From the NCBI GenBank assembly GCA_023381945.1, contig JAMCQY010000218.1, positions 1 through 18,621 of the forward strand: DNA of 18,621 bases. Direction: 5' to 3'. This document shows, piece by piece, positions 7,330 through 15,028 of the stretch (positions within the stretch are counted from its first letter, which is position 1; each line of letters starts with the position of its first letter). Both the position numbers and the translations under genes were made by a program. The DNA comes from Deltaproteobacteria bacterium. Lineage in GTDB: Bacteria > Desulfobacterota > Desulfobaccia > Desulfobaccales > 0-14-0-80-60-11. Below the pieces are notes generated by a model, which was not told the origin of the DNA, did no database searches, and was given only the letters and a program-made list of their open reading frames with translations.

Positions 7330-8646
7330 ATGACTCACCGATGGCGATTTTTTCACGTCTTTATTCTTCCGATCCTGGCTCTGGCCATAATCTTCAGCCT
7401 GCCGGCGCCGGCACCGGCCCAGGGCAACGGCAATCTACCCGCTGATTTGCGGTCCCTGGTCAACGAAGCCCTCAAGGCCAACCCCGAAGTGAGACAGATG
7501 GGAGCGACCTACAAGGCCTCCAAAGAAACCATCCGCTCCGCCGGGGCCCTGGACGACCCGGAGGCCTCCTTCGCCATCACCAACCTGCCCACCGATACCT
7601 GGAGCTTCAGCCAGGACGAAATGACTCAAAAGATGTTCGAACTCTCCCAGAAGATCCCCTTCTACGGCAAGCGCCGCCTGCGCTCCGAAGTGGCCGCCGG
7701 ACAAGCCCAATCCGATCAATACTCCTTTAAGGATAAGGTCAATGAAGTGCGGGCCAAGGTGGTAACGGCTTACTGGAACCTGTCCATGGCCTACAGTGAT
7801 TTCGACCTGACCCAAAGCGCCAAGCAGACCTGGGAGCAGGTGGTCAAGGTGGCCGAGACCCGTTATAGCGTGGGCCAGGGTTTGCAAGCCGACGTCCTCC
7901 AGGCCCAGGTGGAGCTGGGCAATTACCTGGACCGCCTCTTTCAATGGACCCAGAAGGAGCAATCCTTTCAGGCGGATTTGAACGCCCTGCGCTCCAGGCC
8001 GCCGCAAACCGCCATCGCCCGGCCGCAACCTCTCAAACCCCGGCCTTTAAACCTGAAGCTCAACGAACTGCTGGCCCGGGCCGAGGCCCGCCCTCAGCTC
8101 CAGGCCCTGAAGGCCCTCATCGCCAAACAGGGAAAATCCGTAGACCTGGCCAAAAAGGATTATTACCCGGACCTTACCATCGGGGTCAACTACGCCCTGC
8201 GGGAAAATAGTCCAGAAGTAAAGCGGGCCGACATGTTTGGCACCAGGTTCCTGATCAATCTGCCCATCTGGCAGAGCGCCAAGATCAAGCCCAGGATCAG
8301 GGAGGAGCAGGCCAAGGAGAGCGCGGCCAAAGACGCCCATCAAAATGCCTGGAACCTGCTGGCCGCGGCCATCAAAGACCGGCACGCCAAGCTGCAGCGC
8401 CTGGCCAAACAGATCGTCCTATATGAACAGGGGATCATTCCCCAGGCTCAGCAGGCGGCGAACGCTTCCCTGCCCGCGTACCAGGTGGGGACCTTAACCT
8501 TCGCCCAGCTCTATCAGAATGTGATCGCCGTTTATAATACCCAAATTCAATTACAAGAATACCTCAAAGATTTTGAAGAAAACTGGGCTGAACTGGAGTG
8601 GCTGGTGGGACAGGAATTTCCGCGCCCTCCGGGAGGAAAGAAATGA
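7330..8646 (+). CDS. cusC: Outer-membrane efflux protein, TolC/CusC family
   Basis: The outer-membrane channel of a tripartite heavy-metal efflux pump, 438 aa from ATG 7330. This start gives a clean signal peptide (TM-like stretch about 9-24, Ala-rich cleavage region near 26-31), has AGAGG five bases upstream, and lies downstream of a candidate promoter. The frame is open to ATG 7246, but that would bury the signal peptide behind 28 residues. Two OEP-type repeats are recognisable: NEALKANPEV opens the first and the LSQKIPFYGKR stretch is characteristic; the second begins near ELLARAEARPQL. Long Ala/Gln/Lys-rich helices follow each. No lipobox Cys is present, unlike E. coli CusC, so it is probably not lipidated. 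Its stop overlaps the cusB start by four bases (ATGA), so the two are translationally coupled. Confidence 0.9.
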   Translation: MTHRWRFFHVFILPILALAIIFSLPAPAPAQGNGNLPADLRSLVNEALKANPEVRQMGATYKASKETIRSAGALDDPEASFAITNLPTDTWSFSQDEMTQKMFELSQKIPFYGKRRLRSEVAAGQAQSDQYSFKDKVNEVRAKVVTAYWNLSMAYSDFDLTQSAKQTWEQVVKVAETRYSVGQGLQADVLQAQVELGNYLDRLFQWTQKEQSFQADLNALRSRPPQTAIARPQPLKPRPLNLKLNELLARAEARPQLQALKALIAKQGKSVDLAKKDYYPDLTIGVNYALRENSPEVKRADMFGTRFLINLPIWQSAKIKPRIREEQAKESAAKDAHQNAWNLLAAAIKDRHAKLQRLAKQIVLYEQGIIPQAQQAANASLPAYQVGTLTFAQLYQNVIAVYNTQIQLQEYLKDFEENWAELEWLVGQEFPRPPGGKK

Positions 8647-10310
8647 GTTCACCGCGACGTAATCTCTGGCGGGGCGTAATACTGGGCATTATTCTGTGCT
8701 TCCTGGGTTATGGGGGCCTGCGCCTGGCCGGTTATCACCTGATGCGCCAAGAAATGGCTCCGGCTTCTATGACCGGACCCCAAACGGGGGTAAAACCGCT
8801 CTGCTATGTGTCCCCGACGGACCCGGAGTTTATCCGCCCTGAACCGGGCAAAGATCCCCAGGGCCGAGACCTGGTGCCGGTTTATCCGGCCCCGGCCGGG
8901 GCCGAAGCCGGTAAGATCAAATACTGGGTCTCCCCCACGGACCCCAAATATGTGAGCAGTAAACCCGGCAAGGACCCCATGGGCCACGACCTCATACCGG
9001 CCTATGGTGAGATGGAAAAGCCGGCGGCGCCCAGCGCCAAAAAAGAGCGCAAGATCAAGTACTGGGTGGACCCCATGAACCCCACCAATATCCAGGACCA
9101 TCCGGGGAAGGCCCCTTGCGGCATGGACATGGTGCCGGTCTATGAAGAAGAAGGCGAAGCTGCGGCTCCCGGCGCCATCACCGTCTCCCCCACCGCCATC
9201 CAGTCCATGGGAGTAAGGACCGCCAAGGTTGAGGTCAAGCCCATGACCCACAACACCTGGACTGTGGGGTTAGTGACCTTCAATGAGCGCAATCTTGCCG
9301 TGATTAACACCAAGGTCGCCGGCTGGGTGGACCGGCTCTACATCAACGCCACCGGCGATTCAGTACGTAAAGGCCAACAGCTGCTCAGCATTTACAGCCC
9401 GGAACTGGTGTCAGCCCAGGAGGAGTGCCTCCTGGCGATGGAGAATTTCCAAGCCTTGAAGAACAGCCCCTACAAGGAAGTGGTCGACGGGGCCCGCCGG
9501 CTTTTCGAAGCGGCCCACAGGCGCATGCTCTATTTCGACATCTCTCACGCTCAGATCGAAGACCTGACAAGAACTCACCAGGTTAAAAAGCACCTGGTCC
9601 TGGCTTCACCGGTCAAGGGCATCGTCACCAAGCGTATGGTGACCCAGGGGCAAATGGTCCAGGCGGGCATGCCGCTCCTGGAGGTGGCCGACCTCTCCAC
9701 TGTCTGGGTGGATGCCGATATCTACCAATATGAACTGCCCTGGATCAAAGTGGGACAGAAGGTGGAGATGACTCTGCAATACCTGCCGGGCGAAACCTTT
9801 ACCGGCCGAATCGACTACATCTATCCATATCTAAAAGAAAATACCCGCACCGCCCGGGTGCGCCTGCGCTTTCCCAACCCCAAGCTCAAGCTGAAGCCGG
9901 ATATGTTCGCCCAGGTGGAGATCAAGTCGCCGGCTACCAAAGAGGCGGTAATAGTGCCCAGTGAGGCGGTGCTGGACACCGGCCTCAAGCAGCACGTCTT
10001 CGTCGCCCTGGGCGGTGGAAAATTCGAGCCTCGGGAAGTGAAGTTGGGAGTTTACGGCAATGGCAACCACTACCGGGAGGTCCTTTCCGGCCTTAAAGGC
10101 GGCGAAGAAATAGTCACTTCGGCCCAGTTCCTGCTGGACTCCGAGTCCCGCTTCCGGGAGGCCATCCAGACAATGCTGCCGCCGCAGGGGGCCCCGGAGA
10201 AGGGCAAGGAGGCCGCGCCCCAGGCCATGCCGGGAATGAAGATGGAAGGCCCCAAAGAAGCTGCGCCGCCCGCCGCGCCGACACCCATGCCGCCGGGGCA
10301 TAAACATTAA
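8643..10310 (+). CDS. cusB: Efflux RND periplasmic adaptor (CusB family) with three heavy-metal-binding repeats
   Basis: The membrane-fusion adaptor linking CusA and CusC, 555 aa from ATG 8643. GGGAGG lies just upstream and the start overlaps the cusC stop in ATGA; the frame's earlier start at 8598 is inside cusC and not used. Residues 11-30 are an uncleaved membrane anchor or signal. Three tandem heavy-metal-binding domains follow at about 53-81, 93-121 and 139-167, each of form Y-(W/V)-x-(S/D)-P-x-(D/N)-P...PGK-x-P-x-G-x-D-(L/M)-(V/I)-P. Then come the adaptor barrel, alpha-hairpin and lipoyl-like segments (NTKVAGWVDRLYI; LASPVKGIVTKRMVTQGQ). The C-terminal tail is Pro/Ala-rich and carries Met and His (MPGMKM...GHKH). 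The repeats imply direct periplasmic Cu(I)/Ag(I) binding or handover to CusA. Confidence 0.93.
   Translation: MSSPRRNLWRGVILGIILCFLGYGGLRLAGYHLMRQEMAPASMTGPQTGVKPLCYVSPTDPEFIRPEPGKDPQGRDLVPVYPAPAGAEAGKIKYWVSPTDPKYVSSKPGKDPMGHDLIPAYGEMEKPAAPSAKKERKIKYWVDPMNPTNIQDHPGKAPCGMDMVPVYEEEGEAAAPGAITVSPTAIQSMGVRTAKVEVKPMTHNTWTVGLVTFNERNLAVINTKVAGWVDRLYINATGDSVRKGQQLLSIYSPELVSAQEECLLAMENFQALKNSPYKEVVDGARRLFEAAHRRMLYFDISHAQIEDLTRTHQVKKHLVLASPVKGIVTKRMVTQGQMVQAGMPLLEVADLSTVWVDADIYQYELPWIKVGQKVEMTLQYLPGETFTGRIDYIYPYLKENTRTARVRLRFPNPKLKLKPDMFAQVEIKSPATKEAVIVPSEAVLDTGLKQHVFVALGGGKFEPREVKLGVYGNGNHYREVLSGLKGGEEIVTSAQFLLDSESRFREAIQTMLPPQGAPEKGKEAAPQAMPGMKMEGPKEAAPPAAPTPMPPGHKH
8799..9143 (+). repeat. Three tandem heavy-metal-binding-domain repeats within cusB
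   Basis: Protein-level repeats encoded at about 8799-8885, 8919-9005 and 9057-9143 (unit about 29 residues, spacing 40 then 46). Canonical versions carry Cys in CPMHP and CPxCGM. Here copy 1 keeps one Cys near its start, copy 2 has none, and copy 3 has one in PCGMD; Met and His occupy nearby positions. Confidence 0.85.
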
Positions 10311-10324
10311 CCTTGGCTCCATGG

Positions 10325-10373
10325 TGGCACAGGCTTCCAGCCTGTGTGTTTCACAGGCCGGAGGCCTGCGCCT
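10325..10373. repeat. Double-palindrome intergenic repeat
   Basis: Two GC-rich hairpins sit side by side in the cusB-cusA gap: CACAGGCT-TCC-AGCCTGTG (10328-10346) and CAGGCC-GGA-GGCCTG (10354-10368). The two 21-bp arms are also imperfect inverted copies of each other (18 of 21 match). This form is typical of dispersed REP-like elements; no T-tract follows, so it is not an obvious terminator, though it may modulate cusA expression or mRNA stability. Confidence 0.65.
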
Positions 10374-10427
10374 TGTCTGAACTTGGGAAACAGAGAAACT
10401 GAAAACTAAAAACAGAAAACCAACCTT

Positions 10428-13400
10428 ATGATCGCAAAAATAATCGAAGCCTGCGTCCGTAACCGCGTTTTGGTTCTGATCGTCTGGGGATTGATCACTT
10501 TCTGGGGCATTTACTGCGCCACCCATATTCCGGTGGATGCCATTCCCGACCTCTCCGACGTCCAGGTCATTATTCGCACCGAGTTCCCCGAACAGGCCCC
10601 TAGTGTGGTGGAGGACCAGGTTACCTATCCCCTGACCACCGCCATGCTGGCAGTCCCCCGGACCAAGGTGGTGCGCGGCTATTCCCAGTATGGCCTCTCC
10701 CTGGTCTACGTTATCTTCCAAGACGGCACCGACATCTACTGGGCTCGCTCCCGGGTGCTGGAGTATCTCAATTACGTCCGGGGCAAGCTCCCGCCGCAGG
10801 TCAGCCCTTCCCTGGGGCCTGACGCCACCGGGGTGGGCTGGGTCTTCGAATATACTCTGGAAGACCCGACCGGCCAGCATGACCTGTCCCAACTCCGCTC
10901 CATCCAGGATTGGTACCTGCGTTACCAGTTGCAGACGGTGCCAGGCGTGGCCGAAGTGGCCAGCGTCGGCGGTTTCGTCAAAACGTACCAGGTGGTGGTG
11001 GATCCCAACCAGCTGGTAGCTTATAAGCTGCCGCTTTCCAAGATCAAGGAGGCCGTCAAGCGCTCCAACCAGGACTCCGGGGGAGCCCTGGTGGAGCAGT
11101 CCCAAACGGAATTCATGGTCCGCACCCTGGGCTACATCAAGAACATCCAAGACCTGGAAAATATCGTGGTGGGCACTGACTCCAAGGGCACGCCCATCCT
11201 GGTCAAAGATATCGCCCTCGTTCGGCTGGGGCCGGAACTGCGCCGGGGCATCGCCGAAGGCAACGGCCAGGGCGAGGTGGTGGGCGGCATCATTGTCATG
11301 CGCTTTGGCCAAAATGCCCGGGACGTCATCGAAGGCGTCAAAGAAAAATTGCAGGACCTTAAAACCGGACTGCCCTCCGGGGTGATCATTAAGACAGCCT
11401 ATGACCGTTCCAGCTTGATTCAACGGGCCATTGACACCCTGAAACGTACCATCCTGGAAGAAATAGTGGTAGTCTCCCTGGTCTGCTTCATCTTCCTGCT
11501 GCACATCCGCAGCGCCATCGTGGCCATCATCAGCCTGCCCCTGGGTGTGCTCATCTCGCTGATTTTACAGTATCAATTTGACATCAACGCCAACATCCTG
11601 AGCCTGGCGGGCATCGCCATCGCCATCGGCGCCATGGTGGACGCCTCGGTGGTGATGGTGGAGAACTCCCACAAGCATATCGAGCATGCCCCGCCCGATG
11701 CCCCCAGGGAACCGCTCATCCTGGAGGCAGCCAAGGAGGTGGGGCCGTCGCTGTTTTTCGCCCTGCTGGTGCTCACCGTCTCCTTTCTCCCCATCTTCGC
11801 CTTGGGGTCCGAAACCGGCCGCCTCTTCCGGCCGCTGGCCTTCACCAAAACCTTTGCCATGGGCGGCGCCGCCGTGCTTGCTATCACCCTGATCCCCATC
11901 CTGATGATCTATTTCATCCGGGGTAAGATCATTCCTGACATGGAAAACCCTGTTGCCCGGGCCACCATGGTGGTTTACAAACCCGCGGTGCGGCACATCC
12001 TGCGCTTTCCCAAGCTGGCGATTTTTTTGGCTATGGTGGCTATGGCAGCCACCATTTATCCGTTTATGCACCTGGGCTCGGAGTTCATGCCGCCCTTGGA
12101 TGAAGGCGACCTGCTCTATATGCCCACGACCATGCCCGGCATTTCATCAACGACCGCAAAAACCGTCCTTCAGCAGACCGACCGCATCATCTGGACCTTT
12201 CCGGAGGTGGAATACGTCTTGGGCAAGGCCGGACGGGCCGAAACCGCCACCGATCCCGCGCCGCTGTCCATGTTTGAGACCACCATTCGTCTCAAGCCCC
12301 GGGATGAATGGTCCCGGCTGCCTACCTGGTATTCTTCCTGGGCCCCGGGTTGGCTGCAGGCGGTGTTTGAACATTTCAGTTCAAACCACCTCACCACCGA
12401 AGCCCTTATCCGGAAAATGGACGAGGCCGTCAGGTTCCCTGGCCTGGCCAACTCCTGGGGTTATCCCATCAAAATCCGCATCGACATGCTCTCCACCGGC
12501 ATCAAGACCCCGGTGGGCCTCAAATTCCTGGGTCCTGACCTGGACGTGCTGAGCCGCCTGGCCTCGGAAGCGGAGGGCATCTTGAAAAAAGTGCCCGGCA
12601 CCACCAGCGCCTTTGCAGAAAGGGTCACCGGCGGCTATTATCTCGATTTCGACATCAAACGCCGGGAAGCCGCCCGCTACGGCCTCACCGTGGGCGATAT
12701 CCAGGACATCATCGCCAGCGCCATGGGCGGCGAAAACATCACACAGACGGTGGAGAGCCTGGAGCGCTATCCCGTCAACCTGCGCTACTTCCAGGATTAC
12801 CGTCAGAATCTGCCGGCCCTGCGACGCCTGTTGATTCCCACCCCGGACGGCGCCCAAATCCCCATGGAGCAACTGGCTGACATCAAGGTCCATCAAGGCC
12901 CGGACATGATCAAGAGCGAGGGCTCGCGCCGTACGGCCTGGGTCTATGTAGATATCGCCAATATCGACGTGGGCACCTACGTCCAGAAGGCCAAGGAAGC
13001 CATCGCCGCCCGCTTGAAAATGCCGACAGGCTATTCGCTCATCTGGAGCGGCCAGTATGAATACATGCAGGAAGCCGCCAAAAAGCTGCGCGTTATCATC
13101 CCCGTCACCCTGGTCCTGGTCTTCCTGCTCCTCTATCTCAACACCCACTCCCTCATCAAGGTCGGCATCGTCATGTTGGCCGTGCCCTTCTCCCTGCTGG
13201 GGGCCATCTGGCTCCTTTACCTCTTGGGCTACCACCTCAGCGTCGGCGTGGTGGTGGGCATGCTGGCCCTGGCCGGACTGGACGCTGAAACCGGGGTCCT
13301 GATGCTTCTTTACCTGGATATTGCCCACGACCAGTGGAAGAAGGAGGGCCGCCTCAACACCGAGGCCGACCTGCACGACGCCATCGAACACGGCGCGGTC

Positions 13401-13622
13401 ATGCGGGTGCGTCCCAAACACATGACCATCCTGGCCAACCTGCTGGGCCTGCTGCCCATCATGTGGGCCACCGGCACCGGGGCCGAGGTGGCCAAGCGTA
13501 TCGCCGCCCCCATGGTAGGCGGCGTGGCGACCTCATACCTCCTGGAATTGCTTATTTATCCGGCCATCTTCCTGCTCTGGAGGCGACATACCGATTTTAA
13601 GCGCCGGAAAACCTCCGTTTAA
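10428..13622 (+). CDS. cusA: Copper/silver efflux RND pump, CusA family
   Basis: The proton-driven inner-membrane transporter of the pump, 1064 aa, with the usual two sets of periplasmic loops between membrane segments. The TM4 motif AIGAMVDASVVMVEN matches the monovalent Cu(I)/Ag(I) (HME4) class rather than the zinc/cobalt Czc class. Equivalents of E. coli CusA metal-site Met573, Met623 and Met672 are Met565 (LLYMPTT), Met615 (PLSMFETT) and Met687 (RIDMLSTG). Proton-relay residues are Asp405, Glu954 (GLDAETGVLM) and Lys997 (RVRPKHMT). The Met615-Met687 interval is about 23 residues longer than in E. coli, because of a Trp-rich insert near 636-655. There is no clear Shine-Dalgarno before ATG 10428 and 117 bp of repeat and A-rich sequence separate it from cusB. 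It is followed closely by the OB-fold gene. Confidence 0.96.
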   Translation: MIAKIIEACVRNRVLVLIVWGLITFWGIYCATHIPVDAIPDLSDVQVIIRTEFPEQAPSVVEDQVTYPLTTAMLAVPRTKVVRGYSQYGLSLVYVIFQDGTDIYWARSRVLEYLNYVRGKLPPQVSPSLGPDATGVGWVFEYTLEDPTGQHDLSQLRSIQDWYLRYQLQTVPGVAEVASVGGFVKTYQVVVDPNQLVAYKLPLSKIKEAVKRSNQDSGGALVEQSQTEFMVRTLGYIKNIQDLENIVVGTDSKGTPILVKDIALVRLGPELRRGIAEGNGQGEVVGGIIVMRFGQNARDVIEGVKEKLQDLKTGLPSGVIIKTAYDRSSLIQRAIDTLKRTILEEIVVVSLVCFIFLLHIRSAIVAIISLPLGVLISLILQYQFDINANILSLAGIAIAIGAMVDASVVMVENSHKHIEHAPPDAPREPLILEAAKEVGPSLFFALLVLTVSFLPIFALGSETGRLFRPLAFTKTFAMGGAAVLAITLIPILMIYFIRGKIIPDMENPVARATMVVYKPAVRHILRFPKLAIFLAMVAMAATIYPFMHLGSEFMPPLDEGDLLYMPTTMPGISSTTAKTVLQQTDRIIWTFPEVEYVLGKAGRAETATDPAPLSMFETTIRLKPRDEWSRLPTWYSSWAPGWLQAVFEHFSSNHLTTEALIRKMDEAVRFPGLANSWGYPIKIRIDMLSTGIKTPVGLKFLGPDLDVLSRLASEAEGILKKVPGTTSAFAERVTGGYYLDFDIKRREAARYGLTVGDIQDIIASAMGGENITQTVESLERYPVNLRYFQDYRQNLPALRRLLIPTPDGAQIPMEQLADIKVHQGPDMIKSEGSRRTAWVYVDIANIDVGTYVQKAKEAIAARLKMPTGYSLIWSGQYEYMQEAAKKLRVIIPVTLVLVFLLLYLNTHSLIKVGIVMLAVPFSLLGAIWLLYLLGYHLSVGVVVGMLALAGLDAETGVLMLLYLDIAHDQWKKEGRLNTEADLHDAIEHGAVMRVRPKHMTILANLLGLLPIMWATGTGAEVAKRIAAPMVGGVATSYLLELLIYPAIFLLWRRHTDFKRRKTSV

Positions 13623-13650
13623 GGTTTTAAGAGAGCAGGAGGGATTAACT

Positions 13651-14124
13651 ATGAGAATAATCAAGAGCCTTTTAGCAATCGGACTTTGTCTGGCCCTTGG
13701 CAGCCCGGTTCTGGCCCAAACCGGCGGCGGCCAGGGTATGGGACCTGGCCCCGGAATGGGCCGCGGCATGGGTCCTGGCGGCGGCATTGGCAGGATGTAC
13801 AACCCTCAGACAGTCACCACCATCAAGGGAACGGTGGAAAGTCAGGGACCCCGGATGGGCCCCCGAATGCAACACCAATCTTGGGTTATCAAGACTGATG
13901 CGGGCAAGGTCACGGTCCATCTGGGACCCGCCTGGTATTTGAACCAGCATCAGATGACTATCAAACCCGGCGACGCTATGGTTGCAACCGGCTCCCAAAT
14001 GGAGATGGGCGGCGGCACCATGATGGTAGCCAAGGAAGCAACCGTACAGGGGAAAACCCTGAAACTAAGGGATGACCAGGGCTTGCCGTTGTGGCGGGGT
14101 CAAGGCCAGCGGCAGTCTCAATAA
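13651..14124 (+). CDS. Secreted Gly/Met-rich protein with OB-fold-like domain
   Basis: A 157-aa protein with a strong ribosome-binding site (AGGAGGG, seven bases before ATG), 28 bp after cusA, so clearly the last gene of the cus operon. Residues 1-22 are a signal peptide. Residues about 24-50 are a low-complexity Gly/Met/Pro region with several GMG and GPG units. The rest resembles small OB-fold periplasmic proteins (beta-strands TVTTIKGTVES, WVIKTDAGKVTVHLGPAWYL, KPGDAMVATGSQ, MVAKEATVQGKTLKLRDDQG-PLWRG) of the general kind related to MamS/MamX-like or DUF5666-type proteins, from memory. Abundant Met and absence of Cys suggest Cu(I)/Ag(I) binding, in the manner of CusF by analogy only; it is not a clear CusF homologue. 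Confidence 0.75.
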   Translation: MRIIKSLLAIGLCLALGSPVLAQTGGGQGMGPGPGMGRGMGPGGGIGRMYNPQTVTTIKGTVESQGPRMGPRMQHQSWVIKTDAGKVTVHLGPAWYLNQHQMTIKPGDAMVATGSQMEMGGGTMMVAKEATVQGKTLKLRDDQGLPLWRGQGQRQSQ

Positions 14125-14174
14125 TACTTCAGGTAAAGATTTAAAAAATGTAGCTGCGACCTTAGGTTGCGCCC

Positions 14175-14200
14175 GGGCACGGCTTGCGGTGCCCTTTTTT
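14175..14200 (+). terminator. Intrinsic terminator of the cus operon
   Basis: Stem GGGCAC (14175-14180) and GTGCCC (14189-14194) with an eight-base loop is followed immediately by six T (14195-14200). It lies 51 bp after the OB-fold gene. A second small stem precedes it (GCGACC/GGTTGC). Standard Rho-independent form. Confidence 0.85.
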
Positions 14201-14224
14201 GTGAACTCAGTGGGCCTGTCGAGG

Positions 14225-14260
14225 TTTACATCCGGCAAGTGATGCTTATTTTAAAATAAG
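14225..14260 (+). promoter_or_regulatory. Candidate promoter with overlapping AT palindrome, before DUF302 gene
   Basis: A perfect 16-bp palindrome CTTATTTTAAAATAAG (14245-14260) overlaps a possible -10 TATTTT (14247-14252), with TTTACA (14225-14230) 16 bp upstream. A regulator dimer binding the palindrome could block the promoter; speculative. Confidence 0.3.
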
Positions 14261-14292
14261 GATGGCTCAGGAACCGCACGAGGTACTCAATA

Positions 14293-14676
14293 ATGTCTGT
14301 TAAAGTGCTGGAGAGTTCCAAAAGCGTCGCCGAAATCGCCCGGATCTTCCCGGAAGTTTGCGCCGAGTTTAAGTTCGGAGTTTTGGGCAGCATCGATATA
14401 CGCCAAAAACTTCAGGAAAAGGGCCTGGTTTTTAACCGGGAGTGCATCATCTTCGAAGTCTGCAACCCCCAGGCGGCTAAACGCGTCCTGGACGACAACC
14501 CGGCCATTTCCGCCGCCTTGCCGTGCCGTATCTCGATCTATCAGGAAAACGGCAAGACCAAGATTGCTTCCATCCTGCCCACCGCCTTGCTCAGCATGTT
14601 CCCCAATCCGGAACTCAAGCCGGTGGCCGAGGAAGTGGAGCACACCATTGTGCGCATCATGCAAGAGCTGGCCTGA
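14293..14676 (+). CDS. DUF302-domain protein
   Basis: A 127-aa cytosolic protein (no signal peptide or membrane segment). It matches the DUF302 pattern: FGVLGSIDI with a following KLQEKG, then CIIFEVCNPQAAKRVLDDNP, then LPCRISIYQENGKTKIASILPTALLSMF. DUF302 proteins are small alpha-beta proteins, often linked with redox, sulfur or metal genes, without an established activity. Two Cys occur in the conserved core (EVCNP, LPCRI). A weak GAGGT ribosome-binding site lies eight bases before ATG. It lies after the cus terminator, so it is a separate unit, followed 23 bp later by a small lipoprotein gene. Confidence 0.85.
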   Translation: MSVKVLESSKSVAEIARIFPEVCAEFKFGVLGSIDIRQKLQEKGLVFNRECIIFEVCNPQAAKRVLDDNPAISAALPCRISIYQENGKTKIASILPTALLSMFPNPELKPVAEEVEHTIVRIMQELA

Positions 14677-14699
14677 AACCGGTGTAAAACGGAGAAGCT

Positions 14700-14867
14700 A
14701 TGAGACAGTTTCTCTTCATCCTGGCCGTACTAAGCTTGCTAGCTGCCTGCACCATGGGCTATTACTCCCACGCCGGCGCTCCGTACCAACCCGGCCTCAA
14801 CGAGGTGCCGGCGCCCTTCTATAACTACAGTCCCGCCCTGAGGTATTGGCCGGAACACGGGCCTTGA
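14700..14867 (+). CDS. Small 55-aa lipoprotein
   Basis: ATG 14700 has GGAG five bases upstream. Residues 1-16 are a hydrophobic signal segment ending in the lipobox L-A-A-Cys17, so the mature product would be a 39-residue lipid-anchored peptide. The mature part is rich in Tyr and Pro (YYSHAGAPYQPG..., YNYSPALRYWPEHGP) and resembles no family I know. Placed 23 bp after the DUF302 gene, it is probably cotranscribed and ends before a strong hairpin. Ribosome-binding site, signal peptide and lipobox together support a real gene despite its small size. Because Asp is absent at +2 (it is Thr), outer-membrane sorting by the E. coli rule would be predicted. Confidence 0.7.
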   Translation: MRQFLFILAVLSLLAACTMGYYSHAGAPYQPGLNEVPAPFYNYSPALRYWPEHGP

Positions 14868-14963
14868 TCTTTCCCGGCTTTTGGAAGTCTGGTAAAGAGA
14901 TTAGGTGGGCGAAGGTCTTTTGGTCTTAAGCTGAAATCGCCTTCCATACTTATTCACAAGTAA

Positions 14964-14996
14964 GCAGGAAGGGCACGCTCATCGTGCTCTTCCTGC
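14964..14996. terminator. Bidirectional hairpin terminator
   Basis: A 14-bp stem with one G-U-type mismatch, arms 14964-14977 and 14983-14996 around a five-base loop, lies between the plus-strand lipoprotein and the minus-strand response regulator, which converge. The T-tract is short on the plus strand (CTTT). It may stop transcription in both directions. Confidence 0.7.
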
Positions 14997-15028
14997 CTTT
15001 GGAGACAACCTGTGACCAACCGCTGAAG

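Noticed and set aside
9831..11504. 557-aa minus-strand frame opposite cusB/cusA
   Set aside because: Shadow of GC-rich coding strand: low-complexity Gly/Asp/His/Gln composition, no motifs, and it lies antisense to two firmly assigned genes.
12381..13421. 346-aa minus-strand frame opposite cusA
   Set aside because: Same shadow type as above, antisense to conserved CusA sequence.
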